Shown one piece after another: positions 21,457 through 32,032 of a DNA stretch of 64,000 bases. The notes under the pieces are model-generated. The model was not told where the DNA came from. It saw only the letters and a program-made list of their open reading frames with translations, and did no database searches. The position numbers and the translations under genes are program-made. Numbering within the stretch: the stretch's first letter is position 1; each line of letters opens with the position of its first letter. The DNA lies in assembly GCA_010093485.1 (NCBI GenBank), contig MU001504.1:1620437-1684436 (forward strand), given 5' to 3'. The DNA comes from Karstenula rhodostoma CBS 690.94 (taxonomy: Eukaryota > Ascomycota > Dothideomycetes > Pleosporales > Didymosphaeriaceae).

Positions 21457-22483
21457 TTTATTTCGTATGTAATGGATTTAGCATTTTTTCCCTCACCGGC
21501 TCATTTTACATATGAGAATTTGGTGTTCGCCGTGTCGACAAAGATCAAGGGACAACAGCTCAAATCACGCACGGGTCTTGTATGGATGAACTGCGTCGAC
21601 GCGTCACTCCCTTACGGCCTCTCCGCAGGATGCCGCGGATCTTCGACAGATCCCCTGTCTGGATGAGGTAGGTGGAATGATGCTGCTATTTCTGTGTATG
21701 ACGTACAACATGTGGAGAGGGATTGTGGGGGCTAGCTGGCCCAACTGCTTGGCGGGAGCCTAATCGGCTATGCGGCTCGTTGGTTTGGTGGTTCAGACCT
21801 TCTAAATTAAAATGCAAGGGTTTTAACACAGGAAGCGACTGGTTCATAGGCAGGATTAACTGAAACAAACAATCATGGTTCGAGCATCGAGGCAGATGAC
21901 GAATCCATGGTCGTTTTGACCTGGGAGATACAGTTTTTTTTTTTTTTGCTCAAGCGCACATGTAGGCGACCGTCTGCTTTAGGTTTCGCTTGTAGCGTAA
22001 GATTTAAAACACAGCGAACTGCCCGTTGAGTTTGCCAAGTATGATCATTGCTTCTGTCGTCCTACAATGCTACTATATGCATAACATAGAAATTATTGTA
22101 TCCAGTGTTCCCACGACTGATGGCCCAATCAATAGACGGTATAAGGTTGTTTCGGATCAATACAAGGTACGACACTCCGATAACTACGTCATGGAATGTC
22201 ACCGGATAGGCAACTCGCCAAGCACTCCGCCCGCAGTGAGGCCGCAAGAAGTGGGCTTCAGAGTAACGGTCAATGCAATGCGAAGTTTACTCGGGTAGGA
22301 CGGCAGCACCTTCTGGTCTACACAATGGTAGCGGCACGGGAGATTCGGTGACATTCAAGAAGATATATATATATGCAGCTACAAAGAACATCATTCACTT
22401 CTCATCCGCCACCTAAAGGTCCGCCTGCATTCTATCTACACATACTTTAGATTCGCATTCGGTCGACCGCCATCCTATCTAAC
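21457..22483. other. intergenic, with poly-T run and TATA box
   Basis: About 1 kb. Contains a T homopolymer at about 21934-21947 and a TATA-rich run at 22361-22374 serving the secreted-protein gene. A 90-aa ORF at 22026-22298 has no recognisable features. Confidence 0.5.
22361..22374 (+). promoter_or_regulatory. TATA-rich promoter element
   Basis: Alternating run AGATATATATATAT about 110-120 nt before the ATG at 22484, followed by a pyrimidine/CA-rich leader typical of inducible fungal promoters. Confidence 0.45.
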
Positions 22484-23766
22484 ATGGTCTGGCTCTCAGC
22501 AAAGGAATTTGTCCCAGCTGCCGCCGCTGTCGGTGCTATTGCATTGACCATATCGGGCGGAACGGCCTCGCCAGTCCATGGGCTCGCAAAGAGGATCAAT
22601 GTTGCAGTCTGGGGAAGGAATATCGGCGAGCTGGCAGCAGCAGTGAAGGACTACCTGCGGGACATCAATGCTTATGTGAGTATTACTTCTCGTTTCATCA
22701 GACCATACCAACCAATCCTCTTCAACCGAGGATGATTCTCTTTCGACGCGAAGCTAATGCAGGCAAACAACACAGAACATCCAAGTCCCAGACACATGCA
22801 AAATGACCCTAGTTACCTCCAACGGCGCAAACTGCAAAGCTTTCCTCTGGTGCGGAGGCTCCGACACGCTCAAAGGTCAGGACGAAATCGGCCACGTCGT
22901 GAACGACGCCTGGAATGCGTGCTACAAGGATGGTGAGCAGTTCATGCATGACGACGAACTAGGCGACTTTTCTGTTACTTTTACGCAAGCTGGCGGCGTG
23001 GATGGCAACAAGGAAGACGGGTAAGTTTGTTATATCATTAGCATTAGCTATATGACCGTTACTGATTCACTGTCCTCCAGCCTCCACCACCCAGTCCTCA
23101 AAGTCGCAGGCATCAACGACTGGGAACCTCTCGACATCCAAGCCGTCGTCGACGCTCAGGGAGACTCTCTCGAGGGCAACGTATGCAAGAAGGCGAAGAC
23201 CGGCACTTCTCAGTCCATTACCTGGACTTGTGGCATTCCCAAGTTGAACGCGAATTCGCTGTTCGGCATGTCGAACTATGGTGCAGACTACGCTGGAGAA
23301 GGATATGAACCAGGATGGTGTAAGCTTGATACTACGTTCCGCAACCGTCGAAGTATTCTGCTTATACGTCACAGGCACCGCACACATCTCGCAGTACCAG
23401 CGCAACGAATTCGGCAACGGCGGTAAGTACGCTTTCGACGCGATCATCTACGATGGCGCGGGGAATCAGATCACAACGGTTCAGCACCAGGAGGTCGACG
23501 ACGAGGGAAACCTTAGCATCACGTCAAGGCTACCCCTGACGCTGGAGCTGCATTCTAGTGGGGATGACGCGGAAGTTGTCTCATTTGACTATGGAGACCA
23601 GTCTTGGGCGTGTGATGATAACGATGGCGGGGATCATGCTTGCACACTGGGGAATGGCAAGGAGAAGGGTGAGTCTGTCGATATTAATGCGTTGGGCATG
23701 CAAGCTGATTGATTTACAGGATATGAGAATGGATCTCGTAACGGGGATATGGGCTGGACTTGCTAG
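22484..23766 (+). CDS. Secreted cysteine-rich protein with kexin-like processing site
   Basis: Exons 22484-22675, 22776-23020, 23081-23319, 23375-23668, 23720-23766; predicted 338 aa, every join in frame. Donors are GTGAGT, GTAAGT, GTAAGC and GTGAGT. The N-terminus has a hydrophobic core (A-A-A-A-V-G-A-I-A-L-T-I) ending near A-S-P, then V-H-G-L-A-K-R, a dibasic site of the Kex2 type. The presumed mature chain begins I-N-V-A-V-W-G-R. About ten Cys are spread through the mature part (D-T-C-K, N-C-K-A, W-C-G-G, A-C-Y-K, V-C-K-K, T-C-G, G-W-C, W-A-C-D, H-A-C-T, and W-T-C at the C-terminus), an even number compatible with five disulfides. No TM helix or GPI signal, and no enzyme family recognised. 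It sits in the accessory segment beside a MITE-like element and a HET gene. An effector-like role is inference. Confidence 0.75.
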
Positions 23767-24581
23767 AGGAAAGGTATAGACTGCGATCTGGGGGGTTGAC
23801 TGAATTTTATTTGTAGTGCTTTGGAATAGCTCGCAATGTACATATTTATGACCATGGGAGACGTAATAGTTTTACTGTTTTTGATTGTATGCGTGTTCGA
23901 TCTGCAATGCTTGTAGTATGAATCTGGTCTTATTATCACTTACAAAAGTCTCCTTCTACTTTACCATGGTACTATGTTACTATCTGGCCAATAAAACATA
24001 TATATATATATACTATAGTGAGCTAGCTATTAGTTTAAGTTACTTAATAGGCTAGTTTTAAGCTTTTTAGGCCCTGTTTTAGCCCCTTTTGGGCCTAAAA
24101 TCCTACATTTAATAGAATTTAGCTAATAGCTAACTCTCTATAATATATACCTTTGCAGGTATATTGGCCAGATAGCAACCTAGTACCATAGTAAAGTGGA
24201 ACGAAACTTTTGCAAGGCACCGATATAAGCAGTCGACGTATCTCTACACGAAATTTGCTGAGTATTGACCGTTGAAATCTCTGTAGCACGATCAGTTCAG
24301 ATTTCCACCCCGATCGACGTTCCTTCCGTGATCTATCAACGATCAAGCGATGCGATAAGCATTCGCTACAACAGGCTTAGCGCCATGACCCAGCCACATC
24401 CCGCTCATCTAAGTCAGTGTAGCTATAGAAGGTTGCAGCCTAGCAGCAGCAAGCCTTTTGACCTTGAGACATCTCCTTTGTTCGTACCACTGATGAGTTT
24501 TCGGAAGCTCCTCTTGTTACTGTGTGTTAAGCTACGAACGAGCGAGCCTTAAATGCCCATCCAGAGCGCAAATCCAACGTC
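23767..24581. other. AT-rich intergenic region carrying a foldback element
   Basis: 815 nt, markedly AT-rich between 23820 and 24200. The inverted-repeat element at 23939-24216 fills its centre; see that entry. Confidence 0.6.
23939..24216. mobile_element. Foldback / MITE-like element with ~52-bp terminal inverted repeats
   Basis: Left arm 23939-23990 and right arm 24165-24216 are inverted copies with 7 mismatches in 52 positions by eye, five of them C/T or A/G transitions. The arms share the core pieces CTATCTGGCCA, ATGGTACTA and ACTTTAC. Inside the arms the similarity continues less exactly (TAGCTATTAG in both halves), so most of the ~278 bp could fold into one long hairpin. No ORF lies inside. 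Size, AT-richness and long terminal inverted repeats fit a non-autonomous MITE. I could not identify a convincing target-site duplication, so the outer limits may be off by a few bases. The bias to transitions could reflect RIP or ordinary decay. Confidence 0.72.
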
Positions 24582-25997
24582 ATGGAAGACACTCGTAGCG
24601 GAAGAGCATCAACGACACGACATCGCGACCAATGTTACATATACGAGCCATTGCAATATAGAGAGGGAGAAATTCGATTACTGAAAATATTACCGGGAGC
24701 AAGACCAAGTTGCACGATTGAACACTTCCTGTTACAGTCTGCGCCGCGCTACAAGGCTGTGTCATACAGATGGGGCACAGGACCTTTATTTAAGGAGATA
24801 CTAATGAATAATTATCCTATAAAGATCAGTGACAATCTATTTGACTTCTTGTCACAACGAGCGTCAATAGTAGAAACAGCGACGCAGGGGAACGGTGGGT
24901 ACAGCACTGAAGATACTGCGACAGTCATGCGCGAACAAGCCATGAGAAAGCTGAACGGGATACTCGACGAGGATGGGGAATACCATCGGAGATTACATGC
25001 TATCAAAGAGGCACGATGGGCCGACGCTCCCTAGCTCTGGATAGACCAGTTGTGCATCGACCAGTCCAGCATTAGCGAGAAAAACCACCAGGTAGCTCAA
25101 ATGGGTGCCATTTACTCCAAGGCACTTCAGATTCTGGTATGGCTCGGCAACGGTACAGATGGAACTGAAGAATCCGTTAGTTTCGCCGCGGACTGCGCGA
25201 AGACAGCCGTGGTTAAAGAGTCTGAACTCACCCAACTCCAAGCGTTCCAGAACATTGTGTCCAATCAGTATTGGAACCGGCTGTGGATCATTCAAGAGTT
25301 TGTGTTAGCCCGGACCGTCGTCCTTATGAGCGGCGCTGCAAGACTTTCTGGTATGGACTTCAGAGAACTCGCTAGAGACGTGGGCCACGTGGCTCGGATG
25401 GACGTTTCACCTGCAATGGCCCGCGTTTGGCCTTTCATGAAGGTGAGGCAAGATCTCACTTTCTACAATATGGACAGGTCTGGGAATCCGTTCGACTTAG
25501 GAGCTTATACATGGCAAGATATGATGCGGCTATCCAAGGGAGCAGAGTGCAGAGATTGCCGCGATCGCGTGTATGGCATGCTTAGCTTGGTCAGGCGTCA
25601 GGTCAAGATCGAGGTCGATTATACGGCATCTGCTCAAGATATCTTTGAACAAATCATCGAAGTGGAGTTCTTAGCTTGTTTTAACAGGAAATATTCCCAG
25701 AAGACATTGAAGGAAGTTGGGGACGACGACTTCGACAATTTCGTGGTTGTCTTGAGCAAGGCGCTCGGGTTGAAAGAGCTTGACGAGGATATACACAAGG
25801 ATATACACAAGGATGGCCAATACGTCCCACATAGACCCACTCCGCATGAACCAGAACGGCCTGGTATGGCTTCCGAGACGCCAAACAGTGGTGAAGGTGG
25901 ACGGCTTAACAAAATATCAAGAATCTCTCGTAGTTTTGCCATGGTAGGCCTCAGACGCTTTAAAAAAGGGAGCTCAGCGGAATCGCTGCAGCAATAA
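24582..25997 (+). pseudogene. HET (heterokaryon incompatibility) domain gene with in-frame stop
   Basis: HET-domain proteins trigger cell death after fusion of genetically unlike hyphae. One frame of 471 codons runs from 24582 to 25997, interrupted only by TAG at codon 151 (25032-25034). Upstream: Y-K-A-V-S-Y-R-W-G-T (HET motif 1). Directly after the stop: L-W-I-D-Q-L-C-I-D-Q (motif 2), then Y-S-K-A-L-Q-I-L-V-W-L-G, W-N-R-L-W-I-I-Q-E-F (motif 3) and D-R-V-Y-G-M-L. The stop replaces a residue in the middle of the domain, usually aromatic or hydrophobic, and no plausible intron removes it. The C-terminal ~120 residues are basic and polar and include a 12-bp tandem duplication (about 25790-25813, D-I-H-K twice). 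Most likely a recent loss-of-function allele; a sequencing error or readthrough remains possible. Intronless otherwise. Confidence 0.8.
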
Positions 25998-26469
25998 ATT
26001 GAAAGGGGATCTTTGTGATAAGGTACGCGATGTGTCCCAACTATGAATGAGCATGTTGCGCTCAGACGGAGTTCCTCTCAATTCCATCATTTACACGGCA
26101 GGTTTTCATGTCTCTCTTTGTATGTTATAGACCATTCGATATGCAACACTGCGATATCTCTCTCTTACCTACACCCTATAAAAGGCTGATCCGCTATTGC
26201 ACTCCGAGGCAAGGCTCGAGTACAATCAGTCCAGGTACCCATCGTCTGTACTCTAGAACACCCGTTCTAGGCAAGAAGTGGACTCCCAAGTTTCACCAAT
26301 CCGTACTTGGTATATGAAGCTCGTACCCAAGTACCCAGCCCATCACGTGATACCTGTTAGTGTCCTCTCGTTATCATATGATCCTTTCATAAAAGACCCA
26401 CCACCACCCACCCGGAGTACCCACAACTCGGGAAACGCCTGTATTCAAGACTCTGTCTGAGCCGACGCG
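25998..26469. other. intergenic, promoter of third F-box-like gene
   Basis: 472 nt. Holds TATA-like sequences at about 26176 (CCTATAAAAGG) and about 26388 (TCATAAAAG), the second some 80 nt before the ATG at 26470. Confidence 0.45.
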
Positions 26470-27325
26470 ATGGCTACCCATGGCAGGCAGAGGACAGTCT
26501 CGAACAGTGGCTCGGTCGATAAAACGGCTGAGATGTGTCTCCAGATGTAAGTGACCTTAAAACTTTCTGCTTCGCTCAGACTAATCAATATCCAGTTCCC
26601 AGAAGAATCAAGAGCAGTCATCTTTGCTACGTCTATCAGTTGAAGTCCGCTTCATGATATACGGCCTCCTCTTCGAACAAGACCCTAAGCGCAACTGGGT
26701 GTTCTCTTTCAAGGGAGAAGAGTGGAACCCACCCTCATCGCCACTGATCATATCTGACGAGGACACATGGCACAAAGCTCCCAAGCACCAAGTCGCCCTC
26801 TTCAAAGCATGCCGCCAAACCCAAGCCGAGACGCGTCCCCTCATCATCAACACGGAGAAAGATGCCTTCGAGTTCTGGGGTTTCAACGCTCTCGACCGGT
26901 TCGCCCAGACCTACGCATCCGCTCAGCTCACCTCTCTTACCTTCGTTGCTGAGATCGATGACTCTCACTCCCCGGATCTGGACAACTTCGTCGTTCTCTT
27001 CCAGAATGCCGGATTCCCGAAGCTGAAGCGCATGAAGATCGTCGCAAAAGACGGAGAACGTGACGTCAAATCCGTTCTAGAGGGCCACCCGCCCACAGAG
27101 GCTTTTCTAGCTGGACTACGAGTCATTTTCGATGACTTTGTAGATCGCCTCCTCGTTACCGTCAAAAGCGAGAAAATGGAGTTGGAGATCCATTGCGTGA
27201 CGCGTTGGGGCTTCGACACTGCGCTCGCTCCAGTAACTATGTCTGCGGAAGGAAAAAGGGTGCCAGCATGGTGGGCCGGGATTGAAATTGGGAAGAGGTG
27301 TACCGCCATGTGGAAAGATGCATAG
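26470..27325 (+). CDS. F-box-like (DUF7730-type) protein, third copy
   Basis: Exons 26470-26546 and 26596-27325, intron 49 nt with GTAAGT donor and TCCAG acceptor; predicted 268 aa. Just after the intron is S-S-L-L-R-L-S-V-E-V-R-F-M-I-Y-G-L-L-F, the same signature as the genes at 9293 and 11329, with Pro-Glu replaced by Ser-Val-Glu. Later come F-K-A-C-R-Q-T-Q-A-E-T-R-P and a segment beginning L-T-S-L-T-F-V-A-E-I-D. The shared intron position (phase 2, immediately before this signature) supports common descent of the three genes. No TM, signal peptide or catalytic motif. Probable role as a protein-interaction adaptor; partner unknown. Lies in the accessory segment between the HET gene and the M13 peptidase. 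Confidence 0.78.
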
Positions 27326-27450
27326 TGGGGGTCCTGCCTGCTCGCTCTAGAACCGAGCGCTGGTTTGTTTTACGACTAGATCAGTTACACGGCAAGTAAT
27401 TGTATTATGACAGTGATAGACTGGATATGGATATACATGAACTTATACAA

Positions 27451-27556
27451 TTGATTTTGATTTTGATTTTGATTTTGATTTTGATTTTGATTTTGATTNN
27501 NNNNNNNNTTGATTTTGATTTTGATTTTGATTTTGATTTTGATTTTGATTTTGATT
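27451..27556. repeat. Hexanucleotide microsatellite (TTGATT)n with internal assembly gap
   Basis: Near-perfect 6-bp repeat over about 106 positions, interrupted by ten N at 27499-27508. The N run marks an unresolved assembly gap, so the true repeat length is unknown. It lies between the tail-to-tail ends of the F-box-like gene (27325) and the M13 peptidase (27594). Both strands give spurious open frames here. Confidence 0.95.
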
Positions 27557-27593
27557 CTGGTCTCTCTACATGGGTACTCGACTGTCATGCCGT

Positions 27594-29970
27594 TTACCAC
27601 AGCTCGCAAGCGGGCTCTTTGTTGGCGCACTTAAAGGCCTCCTTGAAGCCCCTCTGGTTGGCAACCGTACCCAGAATGCGAACGTTGGGCGGAGAGTGCG
27701 GGTCGGAGTAAATTCTACGTACAGCCTCGGCCGGTCGCCTCTCGCCACACCAGACACCACCAAAGGAGAGGTAGAAGAGCTGCTCACGGGTGTACTCCTC
27801 AAGACCAGGTAGGAGCTGGTTGGGCTCCGCTCCATTCCTCTTCTGCCAAGCCTCAAAAGCGGCCGACAGACCGCCAGTGTCAGCAACGTTCTCACCCTGG
27901 GTCAGCTCTCCGTTGATATGAAGCTGCTCGCCAGCGGGTGTCGTGATGCTGTATTCGGAGAATTGGTCGATGAAGCATTGCGTCTTGTTCTCGAAGGCCG
28001 CAAGTGTAGCATTGTCCCACCAATCTCTGTATGCCCCATTTTCATCATAATGGCTTCCGGATGAATCAAAAGCATGCGTGAGCTCGTGCCCAGCAACAGC
28101 TCCGAAAGCACCGTACGACACGTATTCGGGAAGATCGAGGTTGAACAAAGGCTGTTGCATGATACCGGCAGGGAAAGCGATTTCGTTGGATGGCGGGTTG
28201 AAGTAAGCGTTGACAGTAGGTGCAGTCATGAACCAACGGTTTTTGTCAGTGGGGTGGTTCAGGTCGCCCCAAGTGCCGGCAAGTGTGAAATTGCTGAACG
28301 CAAGACCGTTCTCGAAGAAGGAGTCCGTGACGTTCAATTTAGCGTAGAAGTCGGCAACTGCTTGAGGGTCTTGAATGTTAGGAGAGATGTCGGGGTACCC
28401 AATCTTCTCAACCATGTTAAGAATCTTCTCAATAGCCAACTCCTTGACTTCATCGCTCATCCACTCGTACGTCTTCAGCTTAGCCTTGAACACATCTTCA
28501 ACATCTGTGATGATGCGCTCACCAAAGGTCTTAGCCTCTGGACTGAAAGCTTCACGGACAAAGAATGCGCTCTCGATCCATGCCAGGTTGACATCGACGT
28601 CACTGAAGCACGTCCTCCAGCGCTCTGCAGTGGCTTCAGGGTCCTTGCCTTGCAGTTCGTTCTGGAGGCGGCGGTATGGAGCGCTGACGTTGTTGGAGAG
28701 GCGGGTCGCCCATGTCTGGATCAGTACCCAGTCCAGGTAAGCGTTGATGGCTTCAGTGGTAGTGTTCTTGAGAATGGATGATACGGCCGGGAAGTAATCG
28801 GGTGTGTATACGATAACATCGCCAACGGTGTAGTTCCTGGGAGCAAAAGTCTTGATCAACTGGGAGAACGAGATCTCAGGTAGCAGATCGTCGGCATCGG
28901 CGATGGGAGTTGGGTTGTAGTAGTATTCAACATCGCCCCCTTGTGAAGCATCGGGGGCAGCGTCAGCAAGGGCTTTCTCGAAAGCCACGATCTCATCGGC
29001 GATCTTCTCATTCGAATCGTGCTTGTCCTCGCCGTACAGATTATCAAACATTCCAACGATAGCGGTCGTATAGTTGGCGATGGCCTCGTCGTCGGTGTAG
29101 TATTCTTTGGCGTCGAGTCCAAGCAGCCCACTGGTCAAAGCAACGGTAGTGATGTTGGGATTCTTGTCATCTGTGACTGTGGTGGCCTGGACAATGCCCG
29201 CACCACCATAACGCTGAACCCAGATAAGTTTCTCGGTGAGGTCGGTTCCATTCCCGGAAGCGAGCGCATCGAAAGCACTCAGGATGTCCTGAAGAGGCTT
29301 GGCACCGGCTTTGTCGATAGCATCTGTATCCATGCACGAGTCATAAGCGGCGATCATTTTGTTGAAGTTCTGCTCGTCTAGACTCTCGGCATCACCTGTG
29401 GAGTAGGTGCTGTTGATAGTAGTGTTGGACGGGTAAGGTGACTCCAGAATTGATCTCATCAGCGCAGTATTGACGTCAGACATCACAGAAAGAACGCCAA
29501 TGTCTGGAACATCAGTCAGATACAATTCGGCAATCCTACGGTTTTTTAATGAATGCACTTACTTGACTGGTCGGCTCTGAAATCGTGACTCGCCCACCAC
29601 CCAGCACAAGTGTAAGTGGCAAAGTCGTCACATGGATCGAGGTCTGTGTAGTTGGATGCGCGGCCAGCGATGACTGAATCCGCGAAGGACTTGCAGGCCT
29701 CGGTCTCACAGACATCTTCATCCTGGCGGCGAACTGGACGTGAGGATGACCATGATCCAACCAGAGGAGGCGGTCTGGAGTACGAGTGTGTGCCACGCTT
29801 GTAGACACCACCGGCTACTTTAAATATTAGCTTTGAACGTCGAGGAAAGTATCGTGCATACCAGAACGTTGGCTTCCGCCGAGAGGCGACGCGACGACGC
29901 TGCTGATCAGAGCTACGGAAGCTACCAGAATGCTTCGGCTTGACATTGACGACGACCCGCTGTAAACCAT
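27594..29970 (-). CDS. Secreted M13-family (neprilysin-like) zinc metallopeptidase
   Basis: Minus-strand exons 29862-29970, 29563-29814, 27594-29503; predicted 756 aa, close to neprilysin (about 750). Introns are 47 and 59 nt. For the second intron I used the acceptor giving Q-S-N-I-G-V-L-S, because the nearer AG breaks frame. The family cleaves oligopeptides at the N-side of hydrophobic residues. Seen: N-A-Y-F-N-P-P (substrate-binding N-A-Y-F), the zinc motif H-E-L-T-H-A-F-D near residue 590, E-N-V-A-D near 658 (third zinc ligand Glu), and the C-terminal C-x-x-W end. Domain order and positions match the family well. The N-terminus has a hydrophobic stretch (I-L-V-A-S-V-A-L-I-S-S-V-V-A-S), reading as a signal peptide or anchor, then a K-R site. 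Paired Cys (D-V-C-E-T-E-A-C, P-C-D-D, Y-T-C-A-G) follow as in the M13 N-domain. Extracellular or wall-facing location expected. Confidence 0.93.
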
Positions 29971-32032
29971 CTTGGTTGAATGCACGTGAGCTGTTGTCCT
30001 TCACGTGGAGCAACAGTGGACCGGTAAGGAAAAAGAAGAGGGCGGACGAGGTCACTTTATACTAATGAGAAACATGGAGACTGTGTGCCAGGGATCAGGA
30101 ACCATCATCGCACAAGGCAAATGGGCTAGCGTGGTCGATTGGAAACGTGAGAGTAGGTGACGACAAAGTGGTAGGATTGTTCCTGTGTAAACGCACTGCC
30201 AAGCCAGCGCTAGTACGGGTGCGGAAGGTGAAAAGCCATTGCGAGAAGGTGCCAAGATGCAGCCAAGGCTTATTGTCGTTGCCTCGGCCGTAATTTACAT
30301 GATGATAAGCATCTTGCCCCTGCTTGACCTCCATCAAGCAGGTCGGTGGAACGCTTGGTGGAAGGAAAAGGCCTCTTTTGGCCACTTTGGTACCGGTGCC
30401 GCGGAGCAAGTTGCTGCACAGCACGAGTCCTCTGTCCGCTGTCCTGGCCCCCGGAGGCAGACCAACAAACTACCCTAGTCTAAAGTTCGTGAAAGGTGGG
30501 GAGGCGATTGAGCCCTGGTCCCAACATGCTGACGATGCACAAGGCACATTGCGGCTCAGGTCTTGCGGAGTGTCAGCTATTTGAAACATGGTCCTAGCTC
30601 CTACACGGGTCCTGGTAAACCGTGAACATGTGGGTATGATGGTGAAAGAGCGGCGGATGCCCTTCGAAGAAGTTGAAAGAACAAAATGTAACGGAGTTAT
30701 TGTAGCTAGCGTCGTTTCGTTCGATCTTCATCACGCTCTCCTTATGACTTTCCGCCTGCAGTACGTTTGTAGGTAGAGTTGGGGAATTACGTTTGGTCTA
30801 TAAGATGTGCATATACGAATGTGGACTTCTCTCCCTTTTCATCCATTGGCGCCGCGGACTAGCGCGTCAACGATATGATATGATAGGGAGCAGTCCCCGG
30901 ACCAGAGGCCGACACAACCGGTGGCGTTGATGCCTGAACAGACAATATTCTTGCAAGATGCATCAATGATCCGACGAGGAAGCGGTACAAGATAGAGTAC
31001 GAGGTAGTGATGGATTCTGCCCAATCGGGTTGGTGGCTTGCGGAAGGCCAATCAATCGTACTAAGAACCATCAGGACGCATACCACGATTTGCCATCTCG
31101 TCCATACTGTAGTCGTTGCCTCCACTATATTGACTCCAGCCTGAGACGTGAATGAGATGTTTTCACGACAGTCTTACCTAATGGAGTGTCAGTTTTGCTG
31201 CCGTTTCCAGATCTGAAGCGTTCAGATGTCGTCATCCTGCTGAGGCGCTACATTAGCTGTCCGCATGTCCCTCAACGTTGTCCTCTAGAACATCCTATCG
31301 TAAAGTATGGTGGGAGGCAGAGCACTACGTCGAAAGCTCTAATAACTGTGCTGTTTCAGGCTTCGCGCATGTAGGATACTTTCGTCAGCCTCCATCCGCG
31401 TTGTTGAGTTAGCATCATCTCGTCATCTCGCCAGTCTTTCTTTGAGCACCCCAGCCTGAGCGAGTGCAGATGGCCTCACCATCACCAAAATTGATAAGGT
31501 TAAAGAAGATATCGTGTAACCTATCGTTCCGGTACCACAAGCAAGTTTGTAGCATTTTCATTGCATACACTTGATCATGATCATCTGAAGGGAGGGCACG
31601 CCGCACTGTCCAAGCTGCGCCGTGCCGCGTCTTATGAGAATAAGGTACTAACAAGAAAGACAGTTTCGCAGTAAGAAACAGCAGAGACAATAATCGGTAC
31701 TGGTGTCAATAATGTGATGGTGATGTCAGGTAGTCGACATTCAAGAAGATGCTCGCTTGTTCTAGCACCTTCGTAAAGGCCCGGGAAGCTTCGCGCGCTT
31801 TCATTGGTGCGCCAAAAGAACTGGAGCGAATGAGCGACAAGCGTCTCGATCATACCACCAGGCCATCACGATTTCTCAACCTCAGAGTATATAAACACAG
31901 GTTTATGCGAAGCCAATCCCTCATCAGAAACCAAACAACAATCACATTCAACATCGAGAATATAAATCCGAACCTCGGCTCTCAACCACCATCATACCAC
32001 CAAAGCAACACAACTTTCACACAACCAACACA
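29971..32032. other. gene-poor interval
   Basis: About 2.1 kb with short ORFs only, none with domains or splice continuity. The left end is the M13 promoter; the right end has the TATA box at 31888-31895 for the gene at 32033. No repeat or RNA gene seen. Confidence 0.5.
31888..31895 (+). promoter_or_regulatory. TATA box of small gene at 32033
   Basis: TATATAAA, 138 nt before the ATG, followed by a CA-rich leader (many CAAC/ACAACA units) typical of strong fungal 5' UTRs. Confidence 0.55.

Noticed and set aside
22026..22298. 90-codon ORF upstream of the secreted-protein gene
   Set aside because: No domain, no signal peptide and no promoter; lies in AT-variable intergenic DNA.
27385..27711. 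ORFs crossing the microsatellite (repeated N-Q or D-F residues)
   Set aside because: Produced by translating the 6-bp repeat and the N gap.
29504..29567. Alternative 32-nt intron (GTCAAG to CGTAG) in the M13 gene
   Set aside because: Far shorter than any credible fungal intron; the 59-nt GTAAGT...CCAG intron keeps frame and gives family-like sequence.
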